A stretch of DNA of 64,000 bases, taken from positions 1 to 64,000 of the forward strand of contig NZ_MUXU01000038.1 of NCBI RefSeq assembly GCF_002014985.1. The letters run 5' to 3'. Both the position numbers and the translations under genes were made by a program. The notes beneath the pieces were generated by a model. The model saw nothing but the letters and a program-made list of their open reading frames with translations, was not told the origin of the DNA and searched no databases. Source of the stretch: Moraxella caviae. Its GTDB lineage: Bacteria; Pseudomonadota; Gammaproteobacteria; Pseudomonadales; Moraxellaceae. Below are positions 52,515-61,488 of this stretch, piece by piece. Every line of letters begins with the position of its first letter. Position 1 is the stretch's first letter.

Positions 52515-53456
52515 CTACACCGATTTATCTTGCTTATCCTGCCTGCGCCCTGCACGAAACACGGACGTATCGGCATAAAATTGTGGGTCGGCATTATCCC
52601 AAAAATACGGCACACCCAAAATCGGCAACGGGTGCAGCTCCCTTGGCGTTACGCCATCTTGCAAAAGTTGTTGCAACTGCGCCGCCAGAGCATCGTCTAG
52701 CATGGCAAGCTGAACAGGCAGCGGCGCGGCAAAAAATTCTTGCGGCATAGAAATAATCAACGTGTGGCTGCACAGTGATTTTCTGGGGTGTACAAGCTGC
52801 TCAAGCAGCGCATGACCAAAGATGAATGCCTGCGCCTTAGGATTTGGCGTGCTAAAATCCGCCCACTGCGCACGGTGCTGCACCAAGCACGTCTGCCAAT
52901 CAAACCGCCTGAGGCCATCAGCAATCGCCTTGCCCACATCGTCATCTGCCACCACGACCACCGCACCATTTTCATCAAATACCGTGATGGTATCACGCAC
53001 ACGATTGCGCTTATTGCCGCTGTCATCGTCATGCAAATGCGTGATGTGCTTGGCGTTTAGCACCGCTTTTGATTTGGGAAATTTCGCCCAAATGCACGCA
53101 CCAAACCAATCGTGCAGATTATTTCTGGTGGGAATTTGCTGGTGCTCACCGATGAATTTTTCGTACGCCACACCGTGCGGCAAGTCGTTTTGGTGTGTAA
53201 AAGTCAGTCTTTGCTTGGCGTTATGATTTACAGAGCAGCCACTCACTGCATGACCATACAGCGTGATGGCATTTTTAGCAAAATAAGCGTTTAGCCATTC
53301 ATACAGCGCACCAGCAAGCGTCAGACGCTCATCATCGCTCGCCTGCGCTGCAGCATCGGCAAAACTTCGGTGCAAATCCGCAAGGTGAAAAAGCCACGGC
53401 GCATCGGTATTGATGGTGGCAAATTGACTGATAAAATCGCCGCAATCGCCCGCCAT
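52515..53456 (-). CDS. DUF3025 domain protein
   Basis: A 313-residue soluble protein. LHDWFGACIWAKFPKSKAVLNAKHI near the middle and AFIFGHALLEQLVHPRKSLCSHTLII in the second half match the DUF3025 family of proteobacteria. It has no signal peptide or known catalytic motif; conserved His and Trp residues suggest an enzyme or binding protein. It begins directly where the amidotransferase gene ends (no spacer), so the two are co-translated. The C-terminal 15 residues are a charged tail. Confidence 0.72.
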   Translation of the reverse strand: MAGDCGDFISQFATINTDAPWLFHLADLHRSFADAAAQASDDERLTLAGALYEWLNAYFAKNAITLYGHAVSGCSVNHNAKQRLTFTHQNDLPHGVAYEKFIGEHQQIPTRNNLHDWFGACIWAKFPKSKAVLNAKHITHLHDDDSGNKRNRVRDTITVFDENGAVVVVADDDVGKAIADGLRRFDWQTCLVQHRAQWADFSTPNPKAQAFIFGHALLEQLVHPRKSLCSHTLIISMPQEFFAAPLPVQLAMLDDALAAQLQQLLQDGVTPRELHPLPILGVPYFWDNADPQFYADTSVFRAGRRQDKQDKSV

Positions 53457-54341
53457 TTATACGCTCGCCCCCACGCTTCTTGCCAGCGCAATGCCTTCTT
53501 CAATGGACAGATACGTTTTTTTGCTTGGCGTGTCTTTAAAAACCACGTCGCCATCTTGGAAAATCACGCACTCGTCCACCGCCAGCTGCTGCCACGTCTC
53601 GTTGTCGGTCAGCGGTATGGTTACCAAAACGGTTACTTTGTCTTTGTCGGTGGTTACGTCTTTAAAATTGACACTCATCTCACCATCAGAAAGTTTCGCT
53701 TCGCCAAACGGCGCTTGGCGTGTCAAATAAAACAGCAGACTTCCTGCATAGGCAAGCTGCCAATTTCCGTTAGAAATCAAGCAGTTAAATAAACCATTGG
53801 CGGATAAATAACGGCACTGCGCCGTCAAAAACGCAAACAAGGCTTCATCTGATGGGCGTGTTTTAAACGTGGCTTTTAGGCGGTTTAGCAGATAGCAAAA
53901 CGCAAGCTCGCTGTCGGTGTCGCCCACAGGTGCATAATGCTCGGCATTGCCATTGGCAATCAGGCGCTCGGTGCGGCGAATAAAGCTGTCGGTCATCTGT
54001 CCATTATGCGCAAACGCCCACTGCTCGCCCCACACTTCACGCACAAATGGGTGCGTATTGGCAAGCGAATTTTCGCCCGTGGTGGCTTTACGAATGTGGG
54101 CAATGACGTTCATCGCCTTGATGGGATAATGATTCACCAAATCCGCCACAGGCGACAGATGGCTTGGCTTGTCGTCGTGAAATTGGCGCAATCCAATTTT
54201 GCCATTGGGATTACGCTCAAAAAATGCGATGCCAAAGCCGTCTTCGTGATGGTCGGTCGCACCGCCACGCTGACGAAAGCCTGCAAAGCTAAAGCCGATG
54301 TCGGTCGGCGTATTGCAATTCATTCCAAGTAGTTGGCACAT
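53457..54341 (-). CDS. Class II glutamine amidotransferase (YafJ-like)
   Basis: A 294-residue N-terminal nucleophile hydrolase. It starts MCQLLGMN, so Cys2 would be the catalytic residue after Met removal. HHEDGFGIAFFE, VIAHIRKATTGENSLANTHPF, WAFAHNGQM and PVGDTDSELAFCYLL are the class II GATase motifs. It would release ammonia from glutamine, but no synthase domain is attached and the acceptor is unknown; YafJ and EgtC are relatives. It lies directly upstream of the DUF3025 gene, possibly its partner. Confidence 0.85.
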   Translation of the reverse strand: MCQLLGMNCNTPTDIGFSFAGFRQRGGATDHHEDGFGIAFFERNPNGKIGLRQFHDDKPSHLSPVADLVNHYPIKAMNVIAHIRKATTGENSLANTHPFVREVWGEQWAFAHNGQMTDSFIRRTERLIANGNAEHYAPVGDTDSELAFCYLLNRLKATFKTRPSDEALFAFLTAQCRYLSANGLFNCLISNGNWQLAYAGSLLFYLTRQAPFGEAKLSDGEMSVNFKDVTTDKDKVTVLVTIPLTDNETWQQLAVDECVIFQDGDVVFKDTPSKKTYLSIEEGIALARSVGASV

Positions 54342-54425
54342 AGATTCTCTTTTTATTTTTAATTAAAAATTTTCTTTTATTTTCTTATTAAACAGCGCAA
54401 CAATCAGCGGTAAACTGCTCGCCAA

Positions 54426-54770
54426 TCAGCCACGAAAAGCAAAATACACCGCCCCTAAAATGCACAAAAAACTCCACAGATAATTCAACTTAAACCCTGC
54501 GTTCAAATACACCACCGCAAAAATGGCAAAGACTGACAAGGCGATGACTTCTTGTAAAATTTTCAGCTGAAAAGGATTGATTCCCCACTTTGCGCCAAAG
54601 TGATTGGCAGGCACAGCAAAGCAATATTCCACCAGCGCAATCGCCCAACTAATTAGCACAATTTGCCAAATCGGCAAAGACGTGGCATCAGGCTTGATGT
54701 GCCAATACCACGCAAAGCTCATCACGATGTTAGAAAGACACAAAAGCGCAACGACAATCAGCCAAGACAT
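54426..54770 (-). CDS. DUF486 (DMT superfamily) membrane protein
   Basis: A 114-residue protein with four hydrophobic helices, with the DUF486 signature SWAIALVEYCFAVPANHFG followed by FQLKILQEVIALSVFAIFAVVYL. The family belongs to the drug/metabolite transporter superfamily and is probably a dual-topology or dimeric small transporter; the substrate is unknown. It lies between thrB and the amidotransferase gene on the same strand. Confidence 0.82.
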   Translation of the reverse strand: MSWLIVVALLCLSNIVMSFAWYWHIKPDATSLPIWQIVLISWAIALVEYCFAVPANHFGAKWGINPFQLKILQEVIALSVFAIFAVVYLNAGFKLNYLWSFLCILGAVYFAFRG

Positions 54771-54797
54771 AAAATACTCTCATGCTAATTTAAGTCA

Positions 54798-55793
54798 TTA
54801 GGCGACTTTTGCCCAATGCAAACTCGCCAATCGCTTCATCAAATCAGGGTTTTTCACCATGATGTCATCGCCTGTACGTCCTTGTTCACGGTTATAATGA
54901 ATCACATTTAGGCGCAGCAGCCAAAAAATCGTTGCGCTGTAGGCAAGCATGACAGGCAAAGCCGCCGTTTCATCGCCTGTCAGCGGACGCACGCTTTCAT
55001 AGCCCTGCATAAAGGCGCGCATTTTGCTTTCATCAAAGTCCACACGCTCGCCATCGGTGGCATTACCCCAAGTGGTACAAAAATCGTTAATCGTGATGGC
55101 AATGTCCATCACATAATGCTCCACGCTCACTTCGGTAAAGTCCAAAAGCCCCGTCAGGCGTGGCACAGACAAATCCCACAGCGTGTTATCGGTAAACATA
55201 TCCAAATGGCATAAGCCCTTTGGCAAATCGCTCGGCAAACGCTCATACGCCGCCCAAATGTCGTTCATCAGCCCAGCTTCATCGCTTGGCATAAAGGCGG
55301 TTTCACGCGCTTTCACCCTTGCCCAATCGTACAAAGGCACGCCGTATTCTTCGGCAGGTTGCAGCGTTTGCAAGGTGTTATGCAAAATCGCCAACGCTTC
55401 GCCCATGCTGTAGCACATCGCTTCGGTGGTGGCAGCTGGATGCTTGCCTGCCAGCTTTGGCACGAGCAAAATTGCCTTATTTTCATAGCGCATGACGCAA
55501 TCTTCGCCAATATTTTCGCCTTTGGCGGTGAGTTTGATGAGCGGTGCAGCAATCGGCAATTTGTCCTTCAAGGCGTGCATGACGGTCGCCATTTTTATAA
55601 TGTCAGCAGGCACACGCTCTTCAAACAGCGTGAACACATAGCTAAAATCATCGCCTTCATCGGTGTCTGTTTGGATAAACCAGTTGGAATTTTTGATGCC
55701 TTGGGTGATGGGAATGGCTTTTTTGAATTTCACGCCATACAGCCCACAAAAGGCAAAAAATTCATCATCAGACAAATGGGTATAAACAGACAT
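54798..55793 (-). CDS. thrB: Homoserine kinase (ThrB, aminoglycoside-phosphotransferase fold)
   Basis: A 331-residue kinase that phosphorylates homoserine for threonine synthesis. It is of the APH type found in Pseudomonas and relatives, not the GHMP type of E. coli. ITQGIKNSNWFIQTD is the nucleotide loop, GLCHLDMFTDNTLWD the catalytic HxDxxxxN loop and GLLDFTEVSVEHYVMDIAITINDFC the metal site. ATG at 55793 follows GGA at good spacing; the frame is open seven codons upstream. thrC and hom are not in the window. Confidence 0.92.
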   Translation of the reverse strand: MSVYTHLSDDEFFAFCGLYGVKFKKAIPITQGIKNSNWFIQTDTDEGDDFSYVFTLFEERVPADIIKMATVMHALKDKLPIAAPLIKLTAKGENIGEDCVMRYENKAILLVPKLAGKHPAATTEAMCYSMGEALAILHNTLQTLQPAEEYGVPLYDWARVKARETAFMPSDEAGLMNDIWAAYERLPSDLPKGLCHLDMFTDNTLWDLSVPRLTGLLDFTEVSVEHYVMDIAITINDFCTTWGNATDGERVDFDESKMRAFMQGYESVRPLTGDETAALPVMLAYSATIFWLLRLNVIHYNREQGRTGDDIMVKNPDLMKRLASLHWAKVA

Positions 55794-55860
55794 AGGATTT
55801 TTCCAAATTAACAAATCTCAAAAGCCCTATTGTAAAGGGTTTTTGTGAATTTTACCATTA

Positions 55861-55886
55861 AAAAACGCACCGATGATGGTGCGTTT
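55861..55886 (-). terminator. Intrinsic terminator of the gltIJKL operon
   Basis: AAACGCACC (55863-55871) and GGTGCGTTT (55878-55886) form a perfect 9-bp stem; on the minus strand it is followed by further T. It lies 35 bases after the gltL stop. Confidence 0.85.
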
Positions 55887-55920
55887 GTCATTTGTTGGTG
55901 AAATGTGGTGTTTTCACCCA

Positions 55921-56739
55921 TCAATGATTTAAAATCTTGGACAAAAAGCCTTTGGCGCGCTCGCTTCTTGCACCAGCAAAAAACTCATCACGACTGCAAT
56001 TTTCCACCACATGACCTTGATCCATAAAGATGATGCGATTTGCCACTTGACGTGCAAAACCCATTTCATGCGTAACACACATCATCGTCATGCCGTCTTT
56101 AGCAAGACTCACCATCACGTCCAGCACTTCTTGAATCATCTCAGGATCCAGCGCCGATGTCGGCTCATCAAAAAGCATCGCCACAGGATCCATAGACAGC
56201 GCACGGGCAATCGCCACACGCTGCTGCTGACCGCCAGACAGCTCGGCAGGATACTTATTGGCGTGCGCCGACAGCCCGACACGGTCAAGATACGCCAGAC
56301 CCTTTTTGATGGCTTCGTCTTCTTTTCTGCCCAGTACCTTAATCTGCGCCAGCGTCAAATTTTCCTTGATGGATAAATGCGGAAACAGCTCAAAATGCTG
56401 AAACACCATGCCCACACGACTGCGCAGCTTGGCAAGGTCGGTCGCTTTATCGCCCACAGACGTGCCACCCACCAAAATTTCGCCTTTTTGAAATGGCTCA
56501 AGCCCATTGACCGTCTTAATGAGCGTGGATTTACCAGAGCCTGACGGCCCACACACAACCACCACATCGCCTTTATGAACGTGCGCCGTGCAATCGGTCA
56601 GCACCTGAAAATTTCCATACCACTTGCTGACGTTTGACAGCTTAATCATAATCTCATCAGACGCATGACCTTCATTGGACACCAGTCCGCCAAATTCGTT
56701 AATCCATGTGGTTTCGTTGATTTTTTCTACAATCGCCAT
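55921..56739 (-). CDS. gltL: Glutamate/aspartate ABC transporter ATP-binding protein
   Basis: A 272-residue ABC ATPase of the polar amino acid uptake family. Walker A is CGPSGSGKSTL, the Q-loop is in VFQHFELFPHL, the signature is LSGGQQQRVAIARAL, and Walker B is MLFDEPTSALDPEM. Compared with E. coli GltL (about 240 residues) it has about 30 extra N-terminal residues, MAIVEKINETTWINEFGGLV..., before MIKLSNVSKWYG. The extension is probably real, since AAGGAAAGTC precedes the first ATG and the internal ATG lacks a good ribosome site. It powers import through GltJK. Confidence 0.93.
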   Translation of the reverse strand: MAIVEKINETTWINEFGGLVSNEGHASDEIMIKLSNVSKWYGNFQVLTDCTAHVHKGDVVVVCGPSGSGKSTLIKTVNGLEPFQKGEILVGGTSVGDKATDLAKLRSRVGMVFQHFELFPHLSIKENLTLAQIKVLGRKEDEAIKKGLAYLDRVGLSAHANKYPAELSGGQQQRVAIARALSMDPVAMLFDEPTSALDPEMIQEVLDVMVSLAKDGMTMMCVTHEMGFARQVANRIIFMDQGHVVENCSRDEFFAGARSERAKGFLSKILNH

Positions 56740-56830
56740 TGACTTTCCTTTGTGTTGTTTTCATTTTTTGTTTGCGTTTGGCCATTCTTGCGGCATTTAG
56801 GCTTGTTTTTTTAAGCCATCATCGCCACAG

Positions 56831-57496
56831 CTAAAACCGTAAGCGGCGCTTGAGCGCATTCACGCCTGTGCTGGCAATCAAGCTAATCACAAAATACACC
56901 ACGCCTGCGCCTAAAATATAAGGCGTCAGATAGCCCATCAAATCACCACGCACATAAGCTGCGCGGAACAAATCCACAAGCCCAATGGCAAAAACCATGG
57001 TCGTGTCTTGAAATAAAATAATGCACTGCTGCAGCACCAAAGGCAGCATTTTACGAAAGGCTTGTGGCAAAATCACCAGCTGCATGGTCTGCCGATACGT
57101 CATGCCAAGCGCATACGCTGCCGACACTTGCCCACGCCCAATAGACTGAATGCCTGCACGCACAATCTCACTAAAATACGCCGCTTCAAACAGCATAAAC
57201 GCCACTACACAAGACGTAAAGGCAGTATCCAGCGTGAAAAATTTGCCCGTAATCCAGTTATAAATCATGGGTACGGCAAAATAAAACCACAAAAGCACCA
57301 AAAGCAGCGGCACAGAACGAAAATAATTGACGTAAATTGCCGCAGGAATGGACAGCCATTTTTTGCCAGACAGTCGCATGAGCGCCAAAATCGTACCTAT
57401 TGCCAAACCACCAACGATGGCAAGTCCTAGCACCTTTAAGGTAACGCCAAATCCCGCCATCAGTGCAGGCATGGCAGCATGAAGTTCTGTCATCAT
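56831..57496 (-). CDS. gltK: Glutamate/aspartate ABC transporter permease GltK
   Basis: A 221-residue inner-membrane permease with about five helices. The TM segments and the EAA loop, AYALGMTYRQTMQLVILPQAFRKMLPLV, fit the HisMQ/GltK family. NYFRSVPLLLVLLWFYFAVP is another family signature. Its start overlaps the gltJ stop by four bases, so the two permeases are translationally coupled. Confidence 0.93.
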   Translation of the reverse strand: MMTELHAAMPALMAGFGVTLKVLGLAIVGGLAIGTILALMRLSGKKWLSIPAAIYVNYFRSVPLLLVLLWFYFAVPMIYNWITGKFFTLDTAFTSCVVAFMLFEAAYFSEIVRAGIQSIGRGQVSAAYALGMTYRQTMQLVILPQAFRKMLPLVLQQCIILFQDTTMVFAIGLVDLFRAAYVRGDLMGYLTPYILGAGVVYFVISLIASTGVNALKRRLRF

Positions 57497-58242
57497 GTCG
57501 CACCCCCTTGTCCGCTGATTTGTCCTTTAATGCGCAGTTTTTTCTCAAGGGCGGTCATACCAAGAATCAACGCCAAATTAAACACCAAATACAAGACTGT
57601 GGTGAATGTATAAACTTCAAAGTTATTTTGGGTGTATTCGCTGATGGTTTTGGTTTGGCTGATAAGCTCTGCCACGCCCACAAGCGAAGCGACAGACGCA
57701 TTTTTAAAGCAGTTGGTCAGCTCTGATGACATTGGCGGTAAAATCACCCGAAACGCCTGTGGCAGCAGCACATAGCGATACGTCTGCGCTGTGGTAAACC
57801 CAAGTGCAAAGCCAGCATTCGCCTGCCCTTTTGGCAAAGACTCAATGCCTGTGCGCACTTGCTCGGTGATGCGCGCTGCAGTAAATAGCCCAAGCCCAAT
57901 GCTTGCCGACATTACTGCTGTGGTATTAAACGACAACGAAAACCACCATGCACGCACCCCATCAGGTAATAAAGTTGGCACGACATAAAACCAAATGAAC
58001 AGCTGAATGAGCAGTGGCGCATTACGAAAAATGTTCACATAAGTTGCAGCGATGTTTTGTGCAAGTTTACTTGGTAAAGTACGCATAACGCCCAGCACAA
58101 AGCCAACCACCAGCGCAATCACCCACGCACTGCCGCCCACCACCAAAAGCCAGCCAAAGCCCTTTAATAGCCAATGCCAATACAGCTCGCTGCCAACGCC
58201 TGTGGACTGCCACAGCACGCCCCAGTTCCAGTTATAATTCAT
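57493..58242 (-). CDS. gltJ: Glutamate/aspartate ABC transporter permease GltJ
   Basis: A 249-residue permease. It starts MNYNWNWGVLWQSTG, with NIFRNAPLLIQLFIWFYVVP and the EAA loop GFALGFTTAQTYRYVLLPQAFRVILPPM typical of the family. It forms the membrane channel with GltK. The terminal stretch IKGQISGQGGAT is a soluble tail. It follows gltI after a 63-base spacer with a hairpin. Confidence 0.93.
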   Translation of the reverse strand: MNYNWNWGVLWQSTGVGSELYWHWLLKGFGWLLVVGGSAWVIALVVGFVLGVMRTLPSKLAQNIAATYVNIFRNAPLLIQLFIWFYVVPTLLPDGVRAWWFSLSFNTTAVMSASIGLGLFTAARITEQVRTGIESLPKGQANAGFALGFTTAQTYRYVLLPQAFRVILPPMSSELTNCFKNASVASLVGVAELISQTKTISEYTQNNFEVYTFTTVLYLVFNLALILGMTALEKKLRIKGQISGQGGAT

Positions 58243-58270
58243 CTATACAATCCTTCAACCCACCAAGAAA

Positions 58271-58295
58271 AACCACTTGGACAAGCCAAGTGGTC
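58271..58295 (-). promoter_or_regulatory. Hairpin between gltI and gltJ
   Basis: CCACTTGG (58273-58280) and CCAAGTGG (58286-58293) form a perfect stem with a five-base loop; on the minus strand it is followed by TTTTTC. It can act as a partial terminator or 3' stabiliser, giving more binding protein than permease, as in many ABC importer operons. Confidence 0.65.
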
Positions 58296-58305
58296 GTATG
58301 CGCGC

Positions 58306-59247
58306 TTAGCTTGCGGCTTGCGGCTCAGCCTTGTCATGTGGATTGGTGAGCAGCTCTTTTAGGTTGTCAGACATTGGGAAATCTAGGTTGACATTTTTTG
58401 GCGGAATCGGCGTGGTGAACCATTTGCCGTAAATGTCGTTAATCTCGCCAGACGCATACACGCCTTTTAGGGTGTCGTCCACGATTTTCTTAAACTCGGC
58501 ATCGCCTTTACGCACCATGCAGCCATAGATTTCAAAAGATTGCGGCGTACCGACAATCTCCCAGCCAGCTGGGTCTTTGGCTTTGGCTTTCTCGCCAGCA
58601 AGCAGTACGTCGTCCATCATAAAGGCTTCTGCACGTCCGCTTTCTAGCATCAAAAAGCTCTCACCGTGGTCTTTGGCAGACACGATGTTAATGCCAAGTT
58701 TATGCTCGTCATTGTATTGCTTGATGTAGCGCTCTGAAGTTGTGCCTGCGGTAGTAACAAGCGTCTTGCCGCCCAAATCGCCAAAATCTTTGATGGCTGA
58801 GCCTTTTGGTACAAGCAGACGTGTGCCAATCTCAAAAAAGCCCACAGAAAAATCCACTTGCTCTTGGCGTTCGGTGTTGTTCGTCGTTGAGCCACATTCT
58901 AAATCCACCGTGCCATTTTGAATCAAAGGAATGCGGGTTTGTGATGTTACTAAGTTATAGCGCACTTTCAAATCTGGCATTTGCAGCTGTTCTTTAAGCG
59001 CTTCTACCACTTTTAATTGCAAATCGTGCGCATAGCCGACTGGCTGATTTGGATTGTCAGCGATGTATGAAAACGGAATGGAAGAATCACGGTGCGCCAG
59101 CACAATCGTGCCAGATTGCTTGATTTTATCCAGCGTGCCTTGAGTGCTGGCAGCTGCGGTGTCGGCAGACTTATCACCGCCGCACGCTGTCAAGATGGCA
59201 AGTGGCAAAGCAAGCAGCGTGAATTTGGCAAGGGTTTGGATTTTCAT
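58306..59247 (-). CDS. gltI: Glutamate/aspartate-binding periplasmic lipoprotein
   Basis: A 313-residue solute-binding protein of family 3. The signal peptide ends in a lipobox LTAC (Cys22), so unlike E. coli GltI it should be lipid-anchored. The mature part has GTIVLAHRDSSIPFSYI, DLECGSTTNNTERQEQVDFS, and the hinge region LVTTAGTTSERYIKQYN, typical of glutamate/aspartate-binding proteins. The last 20 residues are a polar tail. The first gene of the operon; AAGGAGTTTTTA precedes ATG. Confidence 0.92.
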   Translation of the reverse strand: MKIQTLAKFTLLALPLAILTACGGDKSADTAAASTQGTLDKIKQSGTIVLAHRDSSIPFSYIADNPNQPVGYAHDLQLKVVEALKEQLQMPDLKVRYNLVTSQTRIPLIQNGTVDLECGSTTNNTERQEQVDFSVGFFEIGTRLLVPKGSAIKDFGDLGGKTLVTTAGTTSERYIKQYNDEHKLGINIVSAKDHGESFLMLESGRAEAFMMDDVLLAGEKAKAKDPAGWEIVGTPQSFEIYGCMVRKGDAEFKKIVDDTLKGVYASGEINDIYGKWFTTPIPPKNVNLDFPMSDNLKELLTNPHDKAEPQAAS

Positions 59248-59321
59248 AAAAACTCCTTTTTAAAACTTTGGGGAAAAGTCCACACATTCCTTTGTGATAT
59301 GTGCGATGTGTTGGTGGCTTT

Positions 59322-59350
59322 ATCATACGCACAAATTTCTCAGATTGCAA
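59322..59350 (-). promoter_or_regulatory. Probable promoter of gltIJKL
   Basis: On the minus strand TTGCAA (59345-59350) and TATGAT (59322-59327) are separated by 17 bases. A further inverted repeat TATGAT-tatt-ATCATA (59375-59390) upstream could bind a regulator. Confidence 0.6.
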
Positions 59351-59480
59351 ATGGTTTTTGCACGATTGTTTTTGTATGATTATTATCATAAAGATTTTTG
59401 GCATGGTTTGTGTGGTGGTTTTTATGGCAATTTGACCACCTTTGCCGCCCACACCCACCAATTTAAAACATCTTGCCCAC

Positions 59481-59804
59481 CTAAGAAGCCAGCTTCATCA
59501 CCACCACGCCAGAAATAATCAGCGCCGCGCCCAGCCAACGCCCAAAACTGGACGGATCACCAAAAAACACCACGCCCACCAAAAACGCCCCTGCCGCGCC
59601 AATGCCTGTCCACACCGCATAAGCCGTACCCATCGGAATCGCTTTTTGCGCCATAAACAGACAAAAACCGCTCGCCGCCATAAACGCCACCGCCATCAGC
59701 GTGCCAAGCACACGATAGCCGTCCGATTGCGCAAGTTTTAGCCCCAAAGGCCAGCCGATTTCTAATAAACCCGCCAAAATCAAATACACCCAAGCCATCG
59801 TCAT
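59481..59804 (-). CDS. Small multidrug resistance family exporter, Gdx/SugE type
   Basis: A 107-residue four-helix protein. AGLLEIGWPLGLK carries the essential Glu of helix 1, and GTAYAVWTGIGAAGAFLVGVVFFGD is the SMR signature. The GLLE-W-GLK pattern resembles Gdx (SugE), guanidinium exporters, more than EmrE. No guanidine riboswitch was recognised upstream. GGGTGAAATC precedes the ATG. It follows the MarR gene by 140 bases on the same strand, so MarR may regulate it. Confidence 0.82.
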   Translation of the reverse strand: MTMAWVYLILAGLLEIGWPLGLKLAQSDGYRVLGTLMAVAFMAASGFCLFMAQKAIPMGTAYAVWTGIGAAGAFLVGVVFFGDPSSFGRWLGAALIISGVVVMKLAS

Positions 59805-59944
59805 GATTTCACCCTTTTAAACAATTTTACCTTTTTGGGCGGTTTCACTTTTTTGGTTAAGCGATTTCGCCCTTTAAATTTCGCCCTTTAAATAGCTGCA
59901 TTCGCCAGCCATTTTGTGAAGTTTTATTAAAAAATATTCAGATT

Positions 59945-60433
59945 TTAACCATCAAAATCTGCCAAAATTTGCGCAAAATTTTGCTCATACATTTTGGTGA
60001 TTTTTAGCCACATCACCACCGTGTCATCGCCCATTTTACTGATGATTTGCCGCTCTAATTGCGCGACTTTTTGGGCGATTGGCACAGCGATTGTCTCGCC
60101 TTTTTTGGTTAAGATGATGATTTTTTTGCGTTTGTCTTGTGCGTCTGTTTGCTCGCTGATTAAGCCTTGCGCTACAAATTCTTTGCAATAATTATGCACC
60201 GTCTGCTTTGGTAGTAGCCACTGTTGGCAGATTTTTTGTTGATTGCACGCCTGCATGATTGTTAAGCTGTGATAAATAGCCATCTGCGGATAAGTTATGT
60301 CCAGTTTTTTGGCAAGCTCGCCATACAAGCTCTCAATACGGCTGACACTCGCCATCATTTCACCGATTTTATCATCATCGCCACAATCATGGTTTTTGGC
60401 GTTATCACCGCCCTGCGTATTTGCGCTTGTCAT
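59945..60433 (-). CDS. MarR-family transcriptional regulator
   Basis: A winged-helix regulator of 162 residues. QMAIYHSLTIMQACNQQKICQQWLLPKQTVHNYCKEFVAQGLIS is the DNA-binding helix-turn-helix and recognition helix, followed by DAQDKRKKIIILTKKG, the wing. MarR proteins are dimeric repressors that respond to phenolic or toxic compounds. The neighbour Gdx/SugE exporter is a likely target. Start is uncertain: a TTG nine codons upstream (60460) is also possible. A short palindrome TAGTACTA (60484-60491) upstream is a candidate operator. Confidence 0.83.
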   Translation of the reverse strand: MTSANTQGGDNAKNHDCGDDDKIGEMMASVSRIESLYGELAKKLDITYPQMAIYHSLTIMQACNQQKICQQWLLPKQTVHNYCKEFVAQGLISEQTDAQDKRKKIIILTKKGETIAVPIAQKVAQLERQIISKMGDDTVVMWLKITKMYEQNFAQILADFDG

Positions 60434-60562
60434 AATCCACCGCTGCTCGTTTTTACTCAATCAGTCCCAAACAAGACGAATTATAGTACTAAATAAGACT
60501 AATTTCTAGCACAAATCGCCATCTTTGTGTTATTTTTTGTAAATTTGCGCCCAAAAATCTTG

Positions 60563-60568
60563 TATAAT
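60563..60568 (+). promoter_or_regulatory. -10 box of the hisF promoter
   Basis: A perfect TATAAT in TCTTGTATAATAGCC, about 90 bases before hisF. No good -35 at normal distance is visible; TTGTAA at 20 bases is the closest. Confidence 0.45.
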
Positions 60569-60657
60569 AGCCAATTTATGATAACAAATTTTACCGCCAG
60601 CCAATGTGGTTTAGTGCGGTTTTAGCCATCAATTTTAGTCACAATTAAGGATTTGCC

Positions 60658-61416
60658 ATGCTCGCCAAACGCCTAATTCCCTGCCTTGACGTTGAAAACG
60701 GTCGTGTCGTCAAGGGTGTCAATTTCGTGGACATCAAAGACGCAGGCGATCCTGTGGCAGTTTCCAAAAAATACAATGACGAAGGCGCAGACGAAATCAC
60801 CTTTTTAGACATCACCGCCACATCGGACGGACGCGACACCACTTATCACATGGTAGAAAAAATCGCGCGCTCCATTTTCATTCCGCTCACCGTGGGCGGC
60901 GGCGTGCGTAAGATTGAAGACATCAGAAATCTGCTCAACGCTGGCGCAGATAAAGTCGGCATCAACTCTGCTGCCATCACCAATCCTGACTTGGTCAATG
61001 ACGCAGCGGCACGCTTTGGCAGTCAGTGCGTGGTGGTGTCCATTGACGCAAAACGTGTGGCGGACGGCAAATGGGAAATTTTCACGCACGGCGGCCGTAA
61101 GCCCACAGGCATTGACGCAGTAGAATGGGCGGTGCAAATGACCAAGCGTGGCGCTGGCGAACTTTTGGTAACCAGCATGGACGGTGATGGCACACGCCAA
61201 GGCTATGATTTGGCATTGACACGCACCATCAGTGATTTGGTGAACATTCCTGTCATCGCCAGCGGTGGCGTGGGCAATTTACAGCACCTAGCCGATGGCG
61301 TGCTACAAGGCGGTGCGGACGCTGTGCTTGCCGCCAGCATTTTCCATTTTGGCGATTACAGCATTCGTGAAGCCAAAGAATTTATGGCAAATCAAGGGAT
61401 TGCGGTGCGGTTGTGA
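60658..61416 (+). CDS. hisF: Imidazole glycerol phosphate synthase, cyclase subunit
   Basis: A 252-residue TIM barrel. [21 protein letters not shown] carries catalytic Asp11, DITATSDGR is the middle motif, and [19 protein letters not shown] closes the phosphate site with catalytic Asp130 in VVSIDAKR. With HisH it makes the imidazole ring. TTAAGGATTTGCC precedes ATG. It stands about 30 kb from hisGDC, so the histidine genes are scattered. Confidence 0.96.
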   Translation: MLAKRLIPCLDVENGRVVKGVNFVDIKDAGDPVAVSKKYNDEGADEITFLDITATSDGRDTTYHMVEKIARSIFIPLTVGGGVRKIEDIRNLLNAGADKVGINSAAITNPDLVNDAAARFGSQCVVVSIDAKRVADGKWEIFTHGGRKPTGIDAVEWAVQMTKRGAGELLVTSMDGDGTRQGYDLALTRTISDLVNIPVIASGGVGNLQHLADGVLQGGADAVLAASIFHFGDYSIREAKEFMANQGIAVRL

Positions 61417-61488
61417 TGCTATGCTGTACTTTACCGCACTTCAAATCTAAATTAAAAAACGGTTGTAGATTGGGTTAAAGAATGGTTT

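Noticed and set aside
59805..59944. Guanidine riboswitch before the Gdx/SugE-type gene
   Set aside because: The 140-base spacer shows no recognisable ykkC-type or mini-ykkC hairpins.
60484..60491. TAGTACTA palindrome as a MarR operator
   Set aside because: Eight bases are too few to be convincing on their own and no second copy was found near the exporter gene; mentioned only in the MarR entry.
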